DNA of 64,000 nucleotides, from assembly GCF_011397635.1 (NCBI RefSeq), contig NC_064765.1:2044501-2108500 (forward strand), given 5' to 3'. The stretch is from Epinephelus fuscoguttatus (taxonomy: Eukaryota > Chordata > Actinopteri > Perciformes > Serranidae). Positions 23,316-34,355 of the stretch are shown piece after piece. Each line of letters begins with the position of its first letter. Position 1 is the first letter of the stretch. The notes below the pieces were generated by a model, which saw only the letters and a program-made list of their open reading frames with translations, did no database searches and was not told the DNA's origin. Made by a program: the position numbers and the translations under genes.

Positions 23316-23656
23316 GGTGATCTATGTCTTCGCGCAGGCGCAGTGAGGGATAAATGCACAGATGTTGGCAAATCGGCTCGTGGCTCTGCTTCAACTGTGC
23401 AAATGTCTGTGTGGGCCGACCAAAATTTCTGACATGTCAGAAATTCATCTGACCGTCCAACCGTGGTTCAGGAACAGATGATCGGCCCTCGCCGTCCCCC
23501 CTGTACACTGCACGGCAAAAGACACACGACGAAGCAGAAATCCGGCCCGAGTGTCAGCAGGTCGTGCATCTCAAAAATCGGGTCAAATCCGGTCAAAAAT
23601 CGTACAGTGTATGCTGGGCTTTACAGTAACATAACAAGTTTATGTAACTATGTAAA

Positions 23657-23698
<42 letters not shown>

Positions 23699-23939
23699 TG
23701 TCTGTCTCTGCTGTGCTGCACACACAGAGACGCAGCGAGATGGCGACAATATTCAGACCAAATCAGGTGGTGCGGAGTACAGCCTCAGCGTTGAGCGGAG
23801 GTGTGTGGGCGTGTTTGTGCTTTAGAACATAACCGCTGTCAAACAATCAGAAAATAACGTTTTATTGATCTGATTCACCAGCTTTCTCGCTGCCAGCACT
23901 CCCTCTTTACTCACTCTCTAGCTTGCTCGACCACAGCTG

Positions 23940-23980
<41 letters not shown>

Positions 23981-24251
23981 GTCTTCTTTAAAATGAGCTG
24001 GTTGCCCGACTCATTGTAATGTTATCAAATGAGGAAAAATGTCCTCCCCTCCCTCTAGTAACATTAGAGATTAATGCTCTGATCAGTCTGATCCATGTCA
24101 CACCTCTGACTCCGGAACACCTGCATGCTACGTCAAAGCACACACAGAGGCACATTTATGCTATATGTGCTGTATCGTGATATGTATTGTTATCGGGATA
24201 TGAAATGACCTATATCGTGATATGAGATTTTGGTCATATCGCCCAGCCCTA

Positions 24252-25714
24252 TCCAGTGTCGTGATGAACTGCAGGAGGTTTTGTTTCTCCAACTTAAACA
24301 CGTTGAACCCTCTGGTTTAAACTTTAAACCTCGTCCTCCTCCACAGTTGTGAGTGATGCCGTGAGGAGCAGGGCGGAGCAGCGAGGGAGTGTGGCTGTGA
24401 TAAAGGAGTATGACCCATTAAACCCTCCAGGCCTGAGTAAAACACAGTGACACACAGCCTCACTGTAATTTTACCATAAAAGAGTCAGCCGCTCTCGGAT
24501 GTAAATTTATTGAGGAGGTCGTAACGTTTTACAGCTGGCACTCTGTGCTGGATATGATCACATTTGCTCAGAGCTGTTAAGATTATGATCCTGGATGATG
24601 TGTTACATCGCAAACAAGCCATAACCTCCGTGCAATTATTTTAATTACTGTTAAAAATTGCAATTAATGACCAATTGCAGGCAATAAAGAGGCAGAAGGT
24701 TTCCTGCAGCATTCAAATATGAGTGTGTTTTACTAATGAGCTTAAAGGCGGCGCGGTGTCAGAAGTCGCCTGGCACAGCGGGAAAGTATCTGTCTATCTC
24801 TGGTTTAAATAATGGTGAAAAATAATAAGACTGCCTCCCGTGCAGAGGCAGATGGCTTCCTGTTTGCCATGTAATCCCCTCTGAGGCGCTATCAGAGCAC
24901 GAGGAGCACGTGGCCTTTCCCAGTCTAGACTTCTTTATCACGTAGCTTATTTACAGATCAACAAACCAGTTTGTGAGGAGAAACAGAAAGAACGCAGAAA
25001 AATGAAGATATGAAAGTTTCCATTTCTTTGTGTGGAGTTGTTGTCGTGGTGAGTCGACGTCTCCTCGCAGACTGCGCTGCCGTTTCATTGATAATGAGCA
25101 GCAAACCTACAGAGGAGCCGCACTGCAGAGGGAGCTTAATTAAGAATTAATTGACTTATATTTTCAATTAATTGAGTTGTTTGAAGTGCTGTGATAGTCT
25201 CACACTGACAAGCCATACCTTCAGTCGCAGGCGCCTCGTGCAGATTGGGTGAAATGTGTGAAAGGTTGTTTTTTTTTTCAGGAGCCGAGGAAATAACATG
25301 AAATAAACGGCTTGAAATTGGAAATCTAACGCGATTTGAGATGCTAAGAGAGAACATCTCTCTTCTGATGCTTGATAGACTGCAAGAGCCTGGGAGGGAA
25401 GGCTCTCTGTGCATGTGTGGGGGGGCGGGGGGGCGTTTAAAGACAAGTTCAGGTGTAATCTACACAATTATGGCAACAAACCAACATGAGGAAATGATGA
25501 TTACTACATGCAAGCCAATAATTAAAGTGTAGCATGTCGGTGGCTCCATAATCAGCAAACCACAGGTACGTTACATTTGTAAGTTTCATATGAATCACAT
25601 CAACGTTTCTACGGTGACGGTGTGTGAGATGGCTTTGTCATGTGGAGGAGGAGGGGAGGGTGGATGGAGAGACACCTGCCAAGAGACCAACAATCAACAA
25701 AACCTGTTGTGATT
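24252..25714. other. Intergenic sequence with a possible conserved non-coding block
   Basis: No coding exon is recognised. The stretch 24,480-25,170 has few repeats and is rich in AATTA/TAATTA cores (for example around 24,640-24,690 and 25,136-25,175), as is typical of vertebrate conserved non-coding elements. Conservation itself cannot be judged from one sequence. Confidence 0.4.
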
Positions 25715-26312
25715 TCCTGAGTCACTGCTGTATCTCCAGTGGCTCTTCAGCCCCCAAATGTGGGTGTTTTCTGGAAACCCATGACTGTGTCTCCTGCAGC
25801 TATTTAGCTCCCATACGTTGGTGGTTTTTAATGATGCGTGGCTTTTTTCCCCAGCAGCTTTTTGGCCCCCAGACGTGAGCTTTTTAGAGCCCATCGCTAC
25901 GTATGTTTCCTCCAGCTCTTGGGACCCAAAATGTGGATGTTTTTGGATACCAGCCACTGTGTTCCCTCCAGCTTTTTGGTTCCCAAAAATTGGTGTTTCT
26001 TACAGACTTGTCATCATGTTGTTTTCCAGGGTTTTTTTAATGACCAGCGGTTGTTTTTACAGCAGCTTTTTAGCCTTCAGATGTAGGTTTTTTCTAGCGA
26101 TCTGTGGCTGTGTTTCCTCCAGGACTTCACTGTGTTTCTTTAAGCTTTCAAGCCCACAAACATGGGTGTTTTTTGGATACTCATCACCACGTTTCCTCTG
26201 GCCTTTTAGTACCCAAACGTTGGCATTTTTTAACGACCCACAGCTGTTTTTCCAGTACTGGAAAATGTGAGTCACTGTGTTTCCTCCAGCTATTTGGTTC
26301 CTAAACACATCC
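25715..26312 (-). repeat. Degenerate ~60-bp minisatellite, array C
   Basis: About ten units of the array A repeat in reverse orientation (GCTTTTTAGCCCCCAAA-like, then GTGGGTGTTTTT, then CCCATC-CTGTGTTTCCTCCAG). Overlapping open frames on both strands here (such as 25,818-26,270) arise from the repetition and have no domain. It runs straight into the R1 repeat at 26,318. Confidence 0.85.
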
Positions 26313-26317
26313 TCACT

Positions 26318-26880
26318 GTGACCTCGTCACATGTCCACGTTTGGTCATGGACTTTCCACGTCCACATATGGCGTCCAAGGTACCCTGGGTGTGTTGGTTG
26401 TTGACGTTCTGGGACGCCGTGTCAACTTCAGCCTGTTACATGCATTGTCTGTTTTCAAAATACACTTCTGTTTTCACAGGAAATGTACAGTTTGCATACA
26501 GTCTCTTTCAAAATAAAAGCACTACGTCAGTACAACACCACCAACTGATGTTTTTTTCCTTCAACAACACACACACACGTGATTGGGTTTAACAGGGTTT
26601 GGTTTTACAATCTTACAGGAAGTGAACGCCGGCATCCTGAGTGAAACTTTGTGGCTGTTGGACCCATCCCCCGCCACACCCACTCGGACTTCCACCTTAA
26701 CTTTTGTTGTTGTCCTGCCGCTGTTTCCCCTGACACTGCAAGGCGTCATTAAAAAAAAAAAAAAAAAAGGCGACCAGCTGCGTATCATGCCGATGTGTCA
26801 GGACAGCTTTTTCCGTCGACAGAAGTCACTCTCCAAGCGTCAGTTTTCAAGGACTCTGGAGTGAGACTGGGTTGGAATGA
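26318..26880 (+). repeat. Interspersed repeat R1, long copy
   Basis: Shares nearly identical blocks with 31,640-32,212 (opposite strand), including GTACCCTGGGTGTGTTGGTT and GACGTTCTGGGACGCCGTGT. A partial diverged copy follows at 27,050-27,320. The parallel open frames in the two long copies encode similar peptides only because the DNA is repeated. It contains a 19-bp A-run (about 26,750-26,768). The family is not identified. Confidence 0.75.
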
Positions 26881-26965
26881 AGGTATTCTGACACAAAAAC
26901 CAGTCCAAAGTGTCACACAGTTGTTTTGCTAATGTTAATAAGCAGCACACTTATTGCAGCATTGA

Positions 26966-26979
26966 CCACTAGGGGGCAG
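26966..26979 (+). promoter_or_regulatory. CTCF-like core motif
   Basis: CCACTAGGGGGCAG matches the CTCF core consensus CCASYAGRKGGCRS at every position. It lies between two R1 copies. Binding is not shown. Confidence 0.45.
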
Positions 26980-27049
26980 AAGAATTCAGAAACAAGCTAA
27001 AAGACACCTCACAACCCTGACAGAGATTTCAAGGGAATATTTCACCCCA

Positions 27050-27320
27050 GGCACTACATCTGTACAACACCACGAACTGATGTGTCTTTTCCTTCAAAAA
27101 CAAGCACACGCGGTTGGTTTAGTGGAACAGAACAGAGTCTGGCTTGACGTTCAAACAAGAAGCAAACACCAGCCTCCAGGGTAAACGTCGGTGGTTGTTT
27201 AACAATAAGAGCGACCAGCCGTGCATCACGCTGACATGGAAGGAAGGCTTTTTTCGTCAGTGTCTGACTCCGGAAGTCGCTGACCATGCGCCTGCATTGA
27301 CAACTTTAGAGTGAGACCAG
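27050..27320 (+). repeat. Interspersed repeat R1, diverged partial copy
   Basis: Parallels 26,540-26,880 block by block: ACAACACCACGAACTGATGT, then a TTGGTTTAG-type block, then GCGACCAGC and GTGAGACCAGG. It runs into minisatellite array D. Confidence 0.65.
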
Positions 27321-27329
27321 GTTGTGTCT

Positions 27330-27478
27330 TTTAAGCTTTGAAGCCCCCAAATGTGGGTGTTGTTTAGGGACCCATTACTGTGTTTCCTCTGGCTTTTTAG
27401 TTTCCAAACGCTGATGTTTTTTAACGACCTGTGGCTGTTTTTCTAGCAGCTTTTAAGCCCCCAAATGTGTGTGTTTTT
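27330..27478 (-). repeat. Degenerate ~60-bp minisatellite, array D
   Basis: About two and a half units of the array A repeat in reverse orientation, directly after an R1 copy. Confidence 0.75.
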
Positions 27479-29282
27479 CCAGTGGTGATAGTGGCATGGG
27501 AAGCAGTTGTCCTTCACAGAGACACTGATGCTTTACCAGCGAGGACAGTGCTCCCGAAACCAGGTATTTTAAGCCAAACTGATTTTTCTTGACCATAACA
27601 AGGGTGTTTGTGCATAAATCTAACCACACGTTCACCACAGTGCTGTCGCATTACGTTTCAACACATCTGTTACACAATGATGTCACATATCTGCAGAAAT
27701 GTACAGCGCCAACATTTTTCCTGGCGACACACACACTGTACTTGAGAGCTATAATCTGCCTCCTCCCCCGGCAGGAGGAATGCAGAAATCTACTGATCAC
27801 ATAGATCTGTTGTGACACGTAATATGAGTGGCGTTTAGCTGTTATCACCGAGCATTCCTCATCCTCACCCGAATAGAAACTCCACTTAGCCTTCGCCTGT
27901 GAGAGGAATATTTGAAATTCTGGGGATGTGCGCATGAAAGGGAATAGAAATGATGCCTAATGTATATGAATGGGAGCCGTGACGTTCAGGTATTTCACGC
28001 CGCATGCCCTGACAGAGGCTAAAGTGAATAAGTCGTCAACTCGCATTGAAATTCATATTGTATCCCTGGCTGGAGCTGAGCCCATTTTCTCCACAGTGCT
28101 CTCGCCATGAGCCATACAATAGTCAGGGAGACATCTAATGAGGCAGGAGAAAAAATATTAAGAGGAAAATCCTTAAACTCAGGAGTTGGCATATTCAATG
28201 GCCAGCCTCTGAATTCAATGTGTGGGAGCTGCAGGCTGGTGGGAGGCAGAGAACAAAACGCACAAGAAGAAAAGATGGAGCGAGTGACTGAGATGGGCTG
28301 TGACAATGTCAGCTTTGGTCTGGTCAGCCTGCGCCCGTGACGAGTGGATATGAGGCCAGCTCGGAGCACAGAGGCAGGAGGGAGGGCTCAAACACACGAC
28401 CTCAGCACGAGGTGGTCGGAGGAGACAGTTTGCGGCCCGGAGACGAGTTGCTCAGGAGTAATGTGATCGGATTTCAGGTAGCGGATCGGATCAAATCTGA
28501 AAAATGGGATGTTCAAAAGAAAAAAGGATCCTGGAATTAGATCACGTCATCCAGCTGTGGCTTCCTTTAATATCTGCTGTTCAAAACATTTTAAGAGGAC
28601 AGTACGGTGGCCCTGAGGTTCAAAACACGACAGCATTTCAGAAAACAAAACATTTCAGAAACAGAGCAGAACAAAAGTATTTGGGGGAAGTTTGTCGTGT
28701 TGTTTGAAATGTTGAAGTGCTTTCTGAAGTTTAGTTGTTGTTTTGTGAAATCTGAGTTCAAGAATAAACTGTAATAAAACTTTTAAATTGGTCGAACATA
28801 TAAACGTCTTTTATATTTTGCACTAGATTTGCTCAACAGTTACATAAAGTGAACATTAGGCTACTCATTAAAGATATGATATGTAGTTTTTCTGTATTAA
28901 AATATAAAACAACAACAAGACCTGTGTCATATATTTTGTTCAGTTTTGTGACATTATCCAAATGTTTCCAACTGTTTTCAAACCCACACAAATCTTTAAT
29001 CAAGGACACGGCCTGAGTCATGTTGTCGCCTTCACCTGTCAGTGGCATCATATCCCCTTTTCACATGTCAGGATTGTGGTTGTCTGACAGAAGCTGTCAG
29101 ATACTGAATTTTTATCCAGTTTTAAGCCATGTTTGTTTGTACGATTCACTTTGTAGATCTTGGTCACTTTTAACCAGATGAAGGATCTGAAGTTACCAGA
29201 GGAACAAGCTGAGTGAAGGTTAGCGGCAGCTCAGCTCCAGGTCCTGCTGCCAAACAGCATCACAGAAACATTTTTTTATTAG
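27479..29282. other. Intergenic sequence with a possible conserved non-coding block
   Basis: No gene is recognised. 27,730-28,340 lacks obvious repeats and has balanced composition, so it is a candidate conserved block. Several short frames on both strands there look fortuitous. Confidence 0.4.
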
Positions 29283-30300
29283 GGTTTCGGGCAGCTAAGC
29301 TGCCAGGACACTATTGTAATCCTACGTATTCTTCTTCTTCTTCCGAGGAAATCATACTTCCCATGGGTGAAAACTCAGCAAACTTTGCACAAAGGTCCAG
29401 TCTCATGCCAGATATCCTCAGCTGTAAACTCAAGCCAATAGTCCTGATGGTGGCGCTACAGCAAGCGTCTAAAGTTCAAAACTTTGAAAATTCATAACAA
29501 ATCAACCATACGTGCTACAACTTCACACTTTCACCAAACTGTAGCCCCAATACTGAAGAAACTTTTGTACATTTGAACCTATTAAAAATTATGAAGTTCA
29601 TCAGTTTTTTTTCAAAAACTGTAAAACTTCTTAAACCTATCTCCTCCCACAGTTTTTGCTCAGTTGACACCAAACTTGCTACAGAGCATCTTCAGACTGT
29701 CCTACACAAACTATGTTTCTCAGATTTTTGATTTATCAAAAATTGAGTCTACAGTGCATCAAAATGTTTGACTGTAAACGGTACTGTAAACATATACATG
29801 CAAATTCTTGCTAAATAAATCTTCAATGTTCATGAAAAAAATGACAAAATTCTAGAGTCATGGTAGATGATGTGTGGCAAATTTCAGAATTCTATCTCAA
29901 AAACTGAATTTTTGACAGCATTTTGAATTTTGCTCTAATGTGAACAATTGGAGTCAATGTAAAAATGGCAAATTTAAACATCAGTTTTTCACTTATGGAG
30001 CAAATCAATCATTGTTACAAACAAATTACCAACATCTCCATGCTGTCTAGATGCAATATGTGTATTTTCAGATTTTTGTCTTAATAACTGAATTTTTTTA
30101 CAGTGGTTTGAAATCTGCTTTTCCATGCATGGACGGCTGCTAAACCTGCACGTCTGGCTTAGTCAGTTTGTGAAGCTACACATGAATTGTCACTGACTAA
30201 TTAGCTCAGTGAGATAGAAATTGATTCTTAGTCTCAGAGGTTGTGAGTTCAAGCCTCAGCTGATGCAAAAGGCAGATTGTGTTGCTAAATTCCTAAATGT
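29283..30300 (+). repeat. Interspersed fish repeat (unclassified)
   Basis: Opens with GGGTTTCGGGCAGCTAAGCT, GCCAGGACACTATTGTAATC and a TTC-rich run. It continues with AAAACTCAGCAAACTTTGCA-type phrases and repeated CTCAAAAACTGAATTTTTGA-like blocks. I recognise this style as a high-copy fish repeat but cannot name its class. It ends with a tRNA-like segment. Confidence 0.6.
30195..30266 (+). repeat. tRNA-like sequence inside the repeat
   Basis: A 72-nt stretch with an A-box-like TTAGCTCAGTGAG and a B-box-like GAGTTCAAGCCTC at tRNA spacing. A T-arm pairs at four of five positions around the TTCAAGC loop. Acceptor pairing is poor and no convincing anticodon arm forms, so this is a tRNA-derived relic or coincidence, not a working tRNA gene. 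Confidence 0.35.
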
Positions 30301-30403
30301 CTTCCAGTTCTTCTGCTTGTTGCTCAGAATTGCCTAAAAATGCCCAGACCCGCCCCATCGCTGCGCAGCAGCTATAATTCAGTGTTGTTCCTGGTTTATG
30401 TCA

Positions 30404-30812
30404 GCTGGTCTGTTTGTTCTGTAGAGGAAGAGACCTCTGTGGATAATTCAGCTCCTGAAGAAAGAACACTGAAGGAATTCTAACCAGGAGAAACTGACTG
30501 TAGTGACAACATTGCTCCGTGTGGGAAGAAAATGACATTTTGTACATTTAAAAGGAACAGAGTGTCAGATTTAGGGGCATTCAGTGTCACCTAGCAGCGA
30601 GGACTGCAGATGAACCAGATGACTCAATGAATAAAACAGTTTCACATTACAAAAAAGTGTTTCTGCGACACTGTTTGGCATGCTGGAGACTGGCTGCTAA
30701 CCAGCACCTGCTAATGTGTGCTCACCTTTTTCTCTGATAACTTCATTAAGGAGGTTTTTATCAGGAGCTGAATTATCCACTGAGATCTCCTCCTCTTCAG
30801 AACAAACAGACC
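30404..30812. repeat. Inverted repeat with ~55-bp arms
   Basis: The left arm (30,404-30,470) contains TGGATAATTCAGCTCCTGA and the right arm (30,755-30,812) contains its reverse complement, with matching flanks (TGGTCTGTTTGTTCTG). It overlaps the left part of the MITE-like element at 30,547-31,154. Confidence 0.7.
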
Positions 30813-31154
30813 AGCTGATTTAAACCAGGAAAAACTCTGAATTAAACAGTTTCATGTTACAGTTCTGTGTTTCTCTGATGCTCCTGTTGCAGCAGAGGCT
30901 GCTCACAACTGTGGTGGACACATAAACGCGAATGTCTCTATCTAGAGTCAGGGTTTGGTTTGTCCCTTCTGGGCTACTGTAGAAACATGGAGGTGCAACA
31001 TGGTGATCTCTGTAGACGAGGACCAGCTCCCTGTGTAGATATAAACAGCTCATTCTGAGGGAACGAGAACACAATCATTCTTATTGTCAGCTGATTACAC
31101 ACTAAAGAAAACACACTGATTATATTATATCTAATCACACACTGGAGCTTTAAG
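30547..31154. mobile_element. MITE-like fish element with TTAA-containing ends
   Basis: The left end reads TTTAAAAGGAACAGAGTGTC followed by AGATTTAGG. The right end, reverse-complemented, reads TTAAAGCTCCAGTGTGTGAT. Internal phrases such as GGGCTACTGTAGAAACATGG belong to a familiar fish repeat that ends in TAAATCC-CACACTGCTCC. TTAA at both ends would suit a piggyBac-like insertion, but that is inference. Confidence 0.5.
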
Positions 31155-31639
31155 CCTTTCAGTATAGTAGCGTTGAAAAAAGATTCCATCCTATAAAATA
31201 ATCCCCAAAATAGCTGCAAATATCCAACAAAATGCTTCATTTTTCACTTTATATTTATCACTTTATATTTATTACAATAACACAGTCGAAACTAGAGTTG
31301 CTGTGTTTGCATTGTGAGCAAAACAGCAACAGGCTACAAGTTGATTTCAGTGGACGTTGGTGACATGAAGCCACAAACTGACACCTGACACTTGTCGCTG
31401 TGGACGGGTGTGACACACTACAAATCGAAGTTGAGCAAAGTGCGATGAGGCGTCAACTGATCATATGTTTTTGTTTCTAGCTGAGGTGCTGTGTTATTTA
31501 GCTCAGTTAGCTGATGCTATGCTAGCTTTGTGTGTATTACAGGGAGGCAATGAGGCGGCACAATGTGATGTTACAATGGAGCTCAGGCATTCATCAAAAG
31601 CACAAATATTTTTATGACAAAATACAAACTTTAAATGAT
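31155..31639. other. Intergenic spacer, no feature seen
   Basis: Non-coding sequence between two repeats with no recognisable exon. Confidence 0.5.
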
Positions 31640-32212
31640 GTTAAGTCGAGGTGCTCTGTGGCAAGAAGCAGACGCACACCAGTCTGTGACCGCGTAAATA
31701 CAACATGGTCTTACTGAGAAGTCGTCAAAAAACTGGCGCTTGGTCAGTGACTTCTAATGTCAGACAACGCCAGGAAAAGCTGTCCTTTCATGTCGGCGTC
31801 ATATGCAGCCGGTTGCTGGTATTGCAGTGCCCAGTGGTGTCAGAGACACATAGCATGACAACAACGAAAGTTAAGGCGGAGGAAGTTCAAGTAGGACTTT
31901 CATCTGGTAGGGCGGTGTTTGCTTACCGTAAGATTGTAAAGCCAAACCCTGTTCTTTTTTCCTAAACCCAACCACTTGGAGAAAAACATCAGTTGGCAGT
32001 GTTGTAGCGACGTAGTGCTTTTATTTTGAAAGAGACCGTATCAAACTGTACATTTCCTGTGAAAACAGAAGTGTACTTTGAAAACAGACAATGCATGTAA
32101 CAGGCTGAAGTTGACACGGCGTCCCAGAACGTCAACAACCAACACACCCAGGGTACCTTGGACGTCATATGTGGACGTGGAAAGTCCATGACCAAACGTG
32201 GACATCAAAATC
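31640..32212 (-). repeat. Interspersed repeat R1, long copy in reverse orientation
   Basis: Reverse-complement counterpart of 26,318-26,880. The peptide-level frame shared with that copy differs at one residue over about 49, so the two are close in sequence. The right end stops inside the GACCAAACGTGGAC block. Confidence 0.75.
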
Positions 32213-33847
32213 AAAAATACTTAAAGTAACTAAAGTAACTCTCGTGCCTGTTGTTCTTCATGTTTCTAACAGCCAACATCGTGACACGTGGTTGCATGTC
32301 GAGCTCTGGTTATCTGGATTTGGTCATCTTGAAATGTTTGTGATCTGATCCAATGTTGGTTTGAAATCCTGGACAGCAAACATGGGATTTCCAAATCCAG
32401 ATGAACGTCTGTGAACATCTGGGCCCTGAAGGATCCAAGTTCACATCCTGATGAGGTGAATCTGTGCCTCGCCGCTCTCCCACCACTTCAGCATCAGGTG
32501 CTGTGCAGGACCTTCCCTCTCCACTCAGTGAGTCAGCAGAGCTCTGCAGCTCATGTACAAAGCAGCTTCCCAGACTTCACCTTTGATCTAAGCGGCACGG
32601 CTGCCTCACGCCGTTTGACCTTTGGGTTCCCTCGAGAACGTGGCCCAACTCTCCATCTGCTTGTTTCCTCCACCGTCGGCTGCTAAAAAGCACTTTACAA
32701 AGTCTGTGAATGGTACAAGATTGTTTTTGCTATGAGAATTTTATGTACTTCAGTTAATGGCCTTCAATTTATTCCCTCTGTAAGTGCTATTGAGGCCCGA
32801 GAGTATTCAGGGTTTCATTTCAACTACACATTAAAGCAGCTGATTTCACCGATGAGCCTGTGCCTGGTGCTAATCAGGGAGTAATCACGCGCAGTGTTTG
32901 GCTGGAATAAGAACTTGCAGATTCTTGGGCTCCAGTCGCACTCAGCTGAGAACCTCTTCACAACCTTAATCCACTTAATCTTTTAACTTTAACCTCAGAG
33001 CGGCCTCCTTTCAAAGGAAGACAACTAAATATGCTCATTTTGTAGCATCGCTGCGTTTTTCCAGCCCTGCGATTTGTTTGTGCAATTAAACTGAACGACT
33101 CCTTCACCCCTCTGACTTCCCCTCTTCCTCACCCACTTGTGTGTATTAGCACACATGTGCATGACTTATTGATAATCCTGCCTGTACACCAGGCTGCGCT
33201 GTAACAACATGTGCAACAGACAGCCAAACCTGAACATGCACACAATCTGCAGCAGATACGTCATTTTAATCTCCACTTGACATTAACTCATGCATTTTAT
33301 CACACAGCTGTTAGCAGGCAAAGATCAGCTTCCTGTGCATCGCTAATTAGCAGTAATTACAAACTGGTTTCACACACATGGAAACAATCTGAGCGCTGTT
33401 TGTTTGATGTCGAGCAGCTCATTTTAAATTGTTTCAGAGCAGCCGCAGCATTTCTGATTCTGGTGCCGGCTGGATTTCTGCTCTGGTGTCACTATTTGTC
33501 TCTGATTATCAGACTGCAGCTCTGTCATGGCTGGCGACACACTGCCCCCTGGTGGAGCGAGCTCAGTGTGTCAGTCCTGACGCTGCACTTTGTTGTGTAA
33601 GTTTAACACAGTGATATTAATGAAGCCAAAAACCTGGATGTGCTGAGCTGAAGGAGCCGGCTGTGTTTCAGGAGTCAGAGCTGAAGGTGTTTATACAAAC
33701 TGTCAGGAGGGGACGAGTCGTTTGTCTGCTCAGAGAGCTCATCTGAGTCAGCGTCAGCTGTTCAAAAAATCAAACATCCCCACAAGACCATGGATGGATG
33801 ACTGAACGGGTCTGTTGGGCACAGGCTGAGAGCACTTAAGTGTCAGG
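32213..33847. other. Intergenic sequence with a possible conserved non-coding block
   Basis: No exon is recognised. 32,690-33,180 is repeat-poor and contains TAATCAGGGAGTAATCAC-type sequence, so it is a candidate conserved block. A CTCF-like motif lies at 33,542. Confidence 0.4.
33542..33555 (-). promoter_or_regulatory. CTCF-like core motif
   Basis: On the minus strand, CCACCAGGGGGCAG matches the CTCF core consensus CCASYAGRKGGCRS at every position. Binding is not shown. Confidence 0.45.
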
Positions 33848-34340
33848 AGGGCCCCCTGGTCTTCACCTGCAAACTGTCACTCAAATGAAACTCCACAAAG
33901 AGACACAAAAAGAACACAGAGATGCAAATAGACTGCAAAGAGGCACAAACTGACCAAATGAAACACAAAATGACCTCAATGGAACAAGAAGATCGCAGAG
34001 AGATGCAAAGAAAGCAAAGTGAACGAGCCTATCTGAGCACAGACCAAGGGCCCCCTGGTCTTCACCTAAAAAATGTCACTTGAATGAACACGTACCCACC
34101 AGGAAGAAACCCAAAATGACCAAAAGGCGACACAAAAAGACCAAAGAGAGATGCGAGAGAGAGACAAAACGACAACAAGGACACAAATTTACCTCAGAGA
34201 CACTAAGTGACCAGAGAGAGATGCGAAGGAAGCAAAGAGACACCAAATAATTACAAAAATGGGCAAAACAACCAGAGAGATGCAAAATGACTCCAAGAGA
34301 CACATGACATGATAACCTCACACAGACGCTAAGGACTACA
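33848..34340. repeat. Degenerate minisatellite (GAGACACAAAATGACC-like), left half
   Basis: Short units related to AGAGATGCAAA and GACACAAAATGACC repeat irregularly. A longer phrase, GGGCCCCCTGGTCTTCACCT, occurs at 33,848 and again at about 34,048, showing a ~200-bp higher-order unit. The array continues at 35,384-35,425 after the inserted LINE. Confidence 0.75.
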
Positions 34341-34355
34341 ACAGGACTACGGTTT

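Larger units (their letters stand above)
22611..23620. mobile_element. PIF/Harbinger element, internally deleted, with TTA target-site duplication
   Basis: The terminal inverted repeat is AGCCCAGCATACACTGTACG on the left, with its exact reverse complement at the right end. TTA lies immediately outside both ends (22,608-22,610 and 23,621-23,623), the expected 3-bp TWA duplication of this superfamily. Inside are the first exons of two genes on opposite strands pointing at each other, each ending in a consensus splice donor, while the rest of both genes is missing. A (TG)n run (about 23,049-23,087) lies between them. The element is therefore a deletion derivative of an autonomous copy. Confidence 0.9.
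22399..24251. mobile_element. hAT-type element with 8-bp target-site duplication, host of a nested Harbinger
   Basis: The left end begins TGGGGCTGTGTGATATGAC and the right end, reverse-complemented, begins TAGGGCTGGGCGATATGACC, a common fish hAT terminus. Flanks are TTCAGTGT (22,391-22,398) and TCCAGTGT (24,252-24,259), matching at 7 of 8 positions. ATATCG-rich subterminal repeats occur at both ends. No hAT transposase is present. The interior carries a Harbinger element (22,611-23,620), a (TA)n (about 23,659-23,694) and a (CT)n (about 23,944-23,972). Confidence 0.85.

Noticed and set aside
25818..26270. 150-codon frame rich in Phe, Ser and Leu
   Set aside because: Lies wholly in minisatellite array C; the hydrophobic look comes from T-rich repeat units.
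26341..26592. A small protein shared almost exactly with 31,989-32,195
   Set aside because: Identity arises because both are copies of interspersed repeat R1. The frames diverge at their ends and other copies are truncated; no known protein is recognised.
30195..30266. A functional tRNA gene
   Set aside because: Acceptor stem and anticodon arm do not pair; kept only as a tRNA-like relic.
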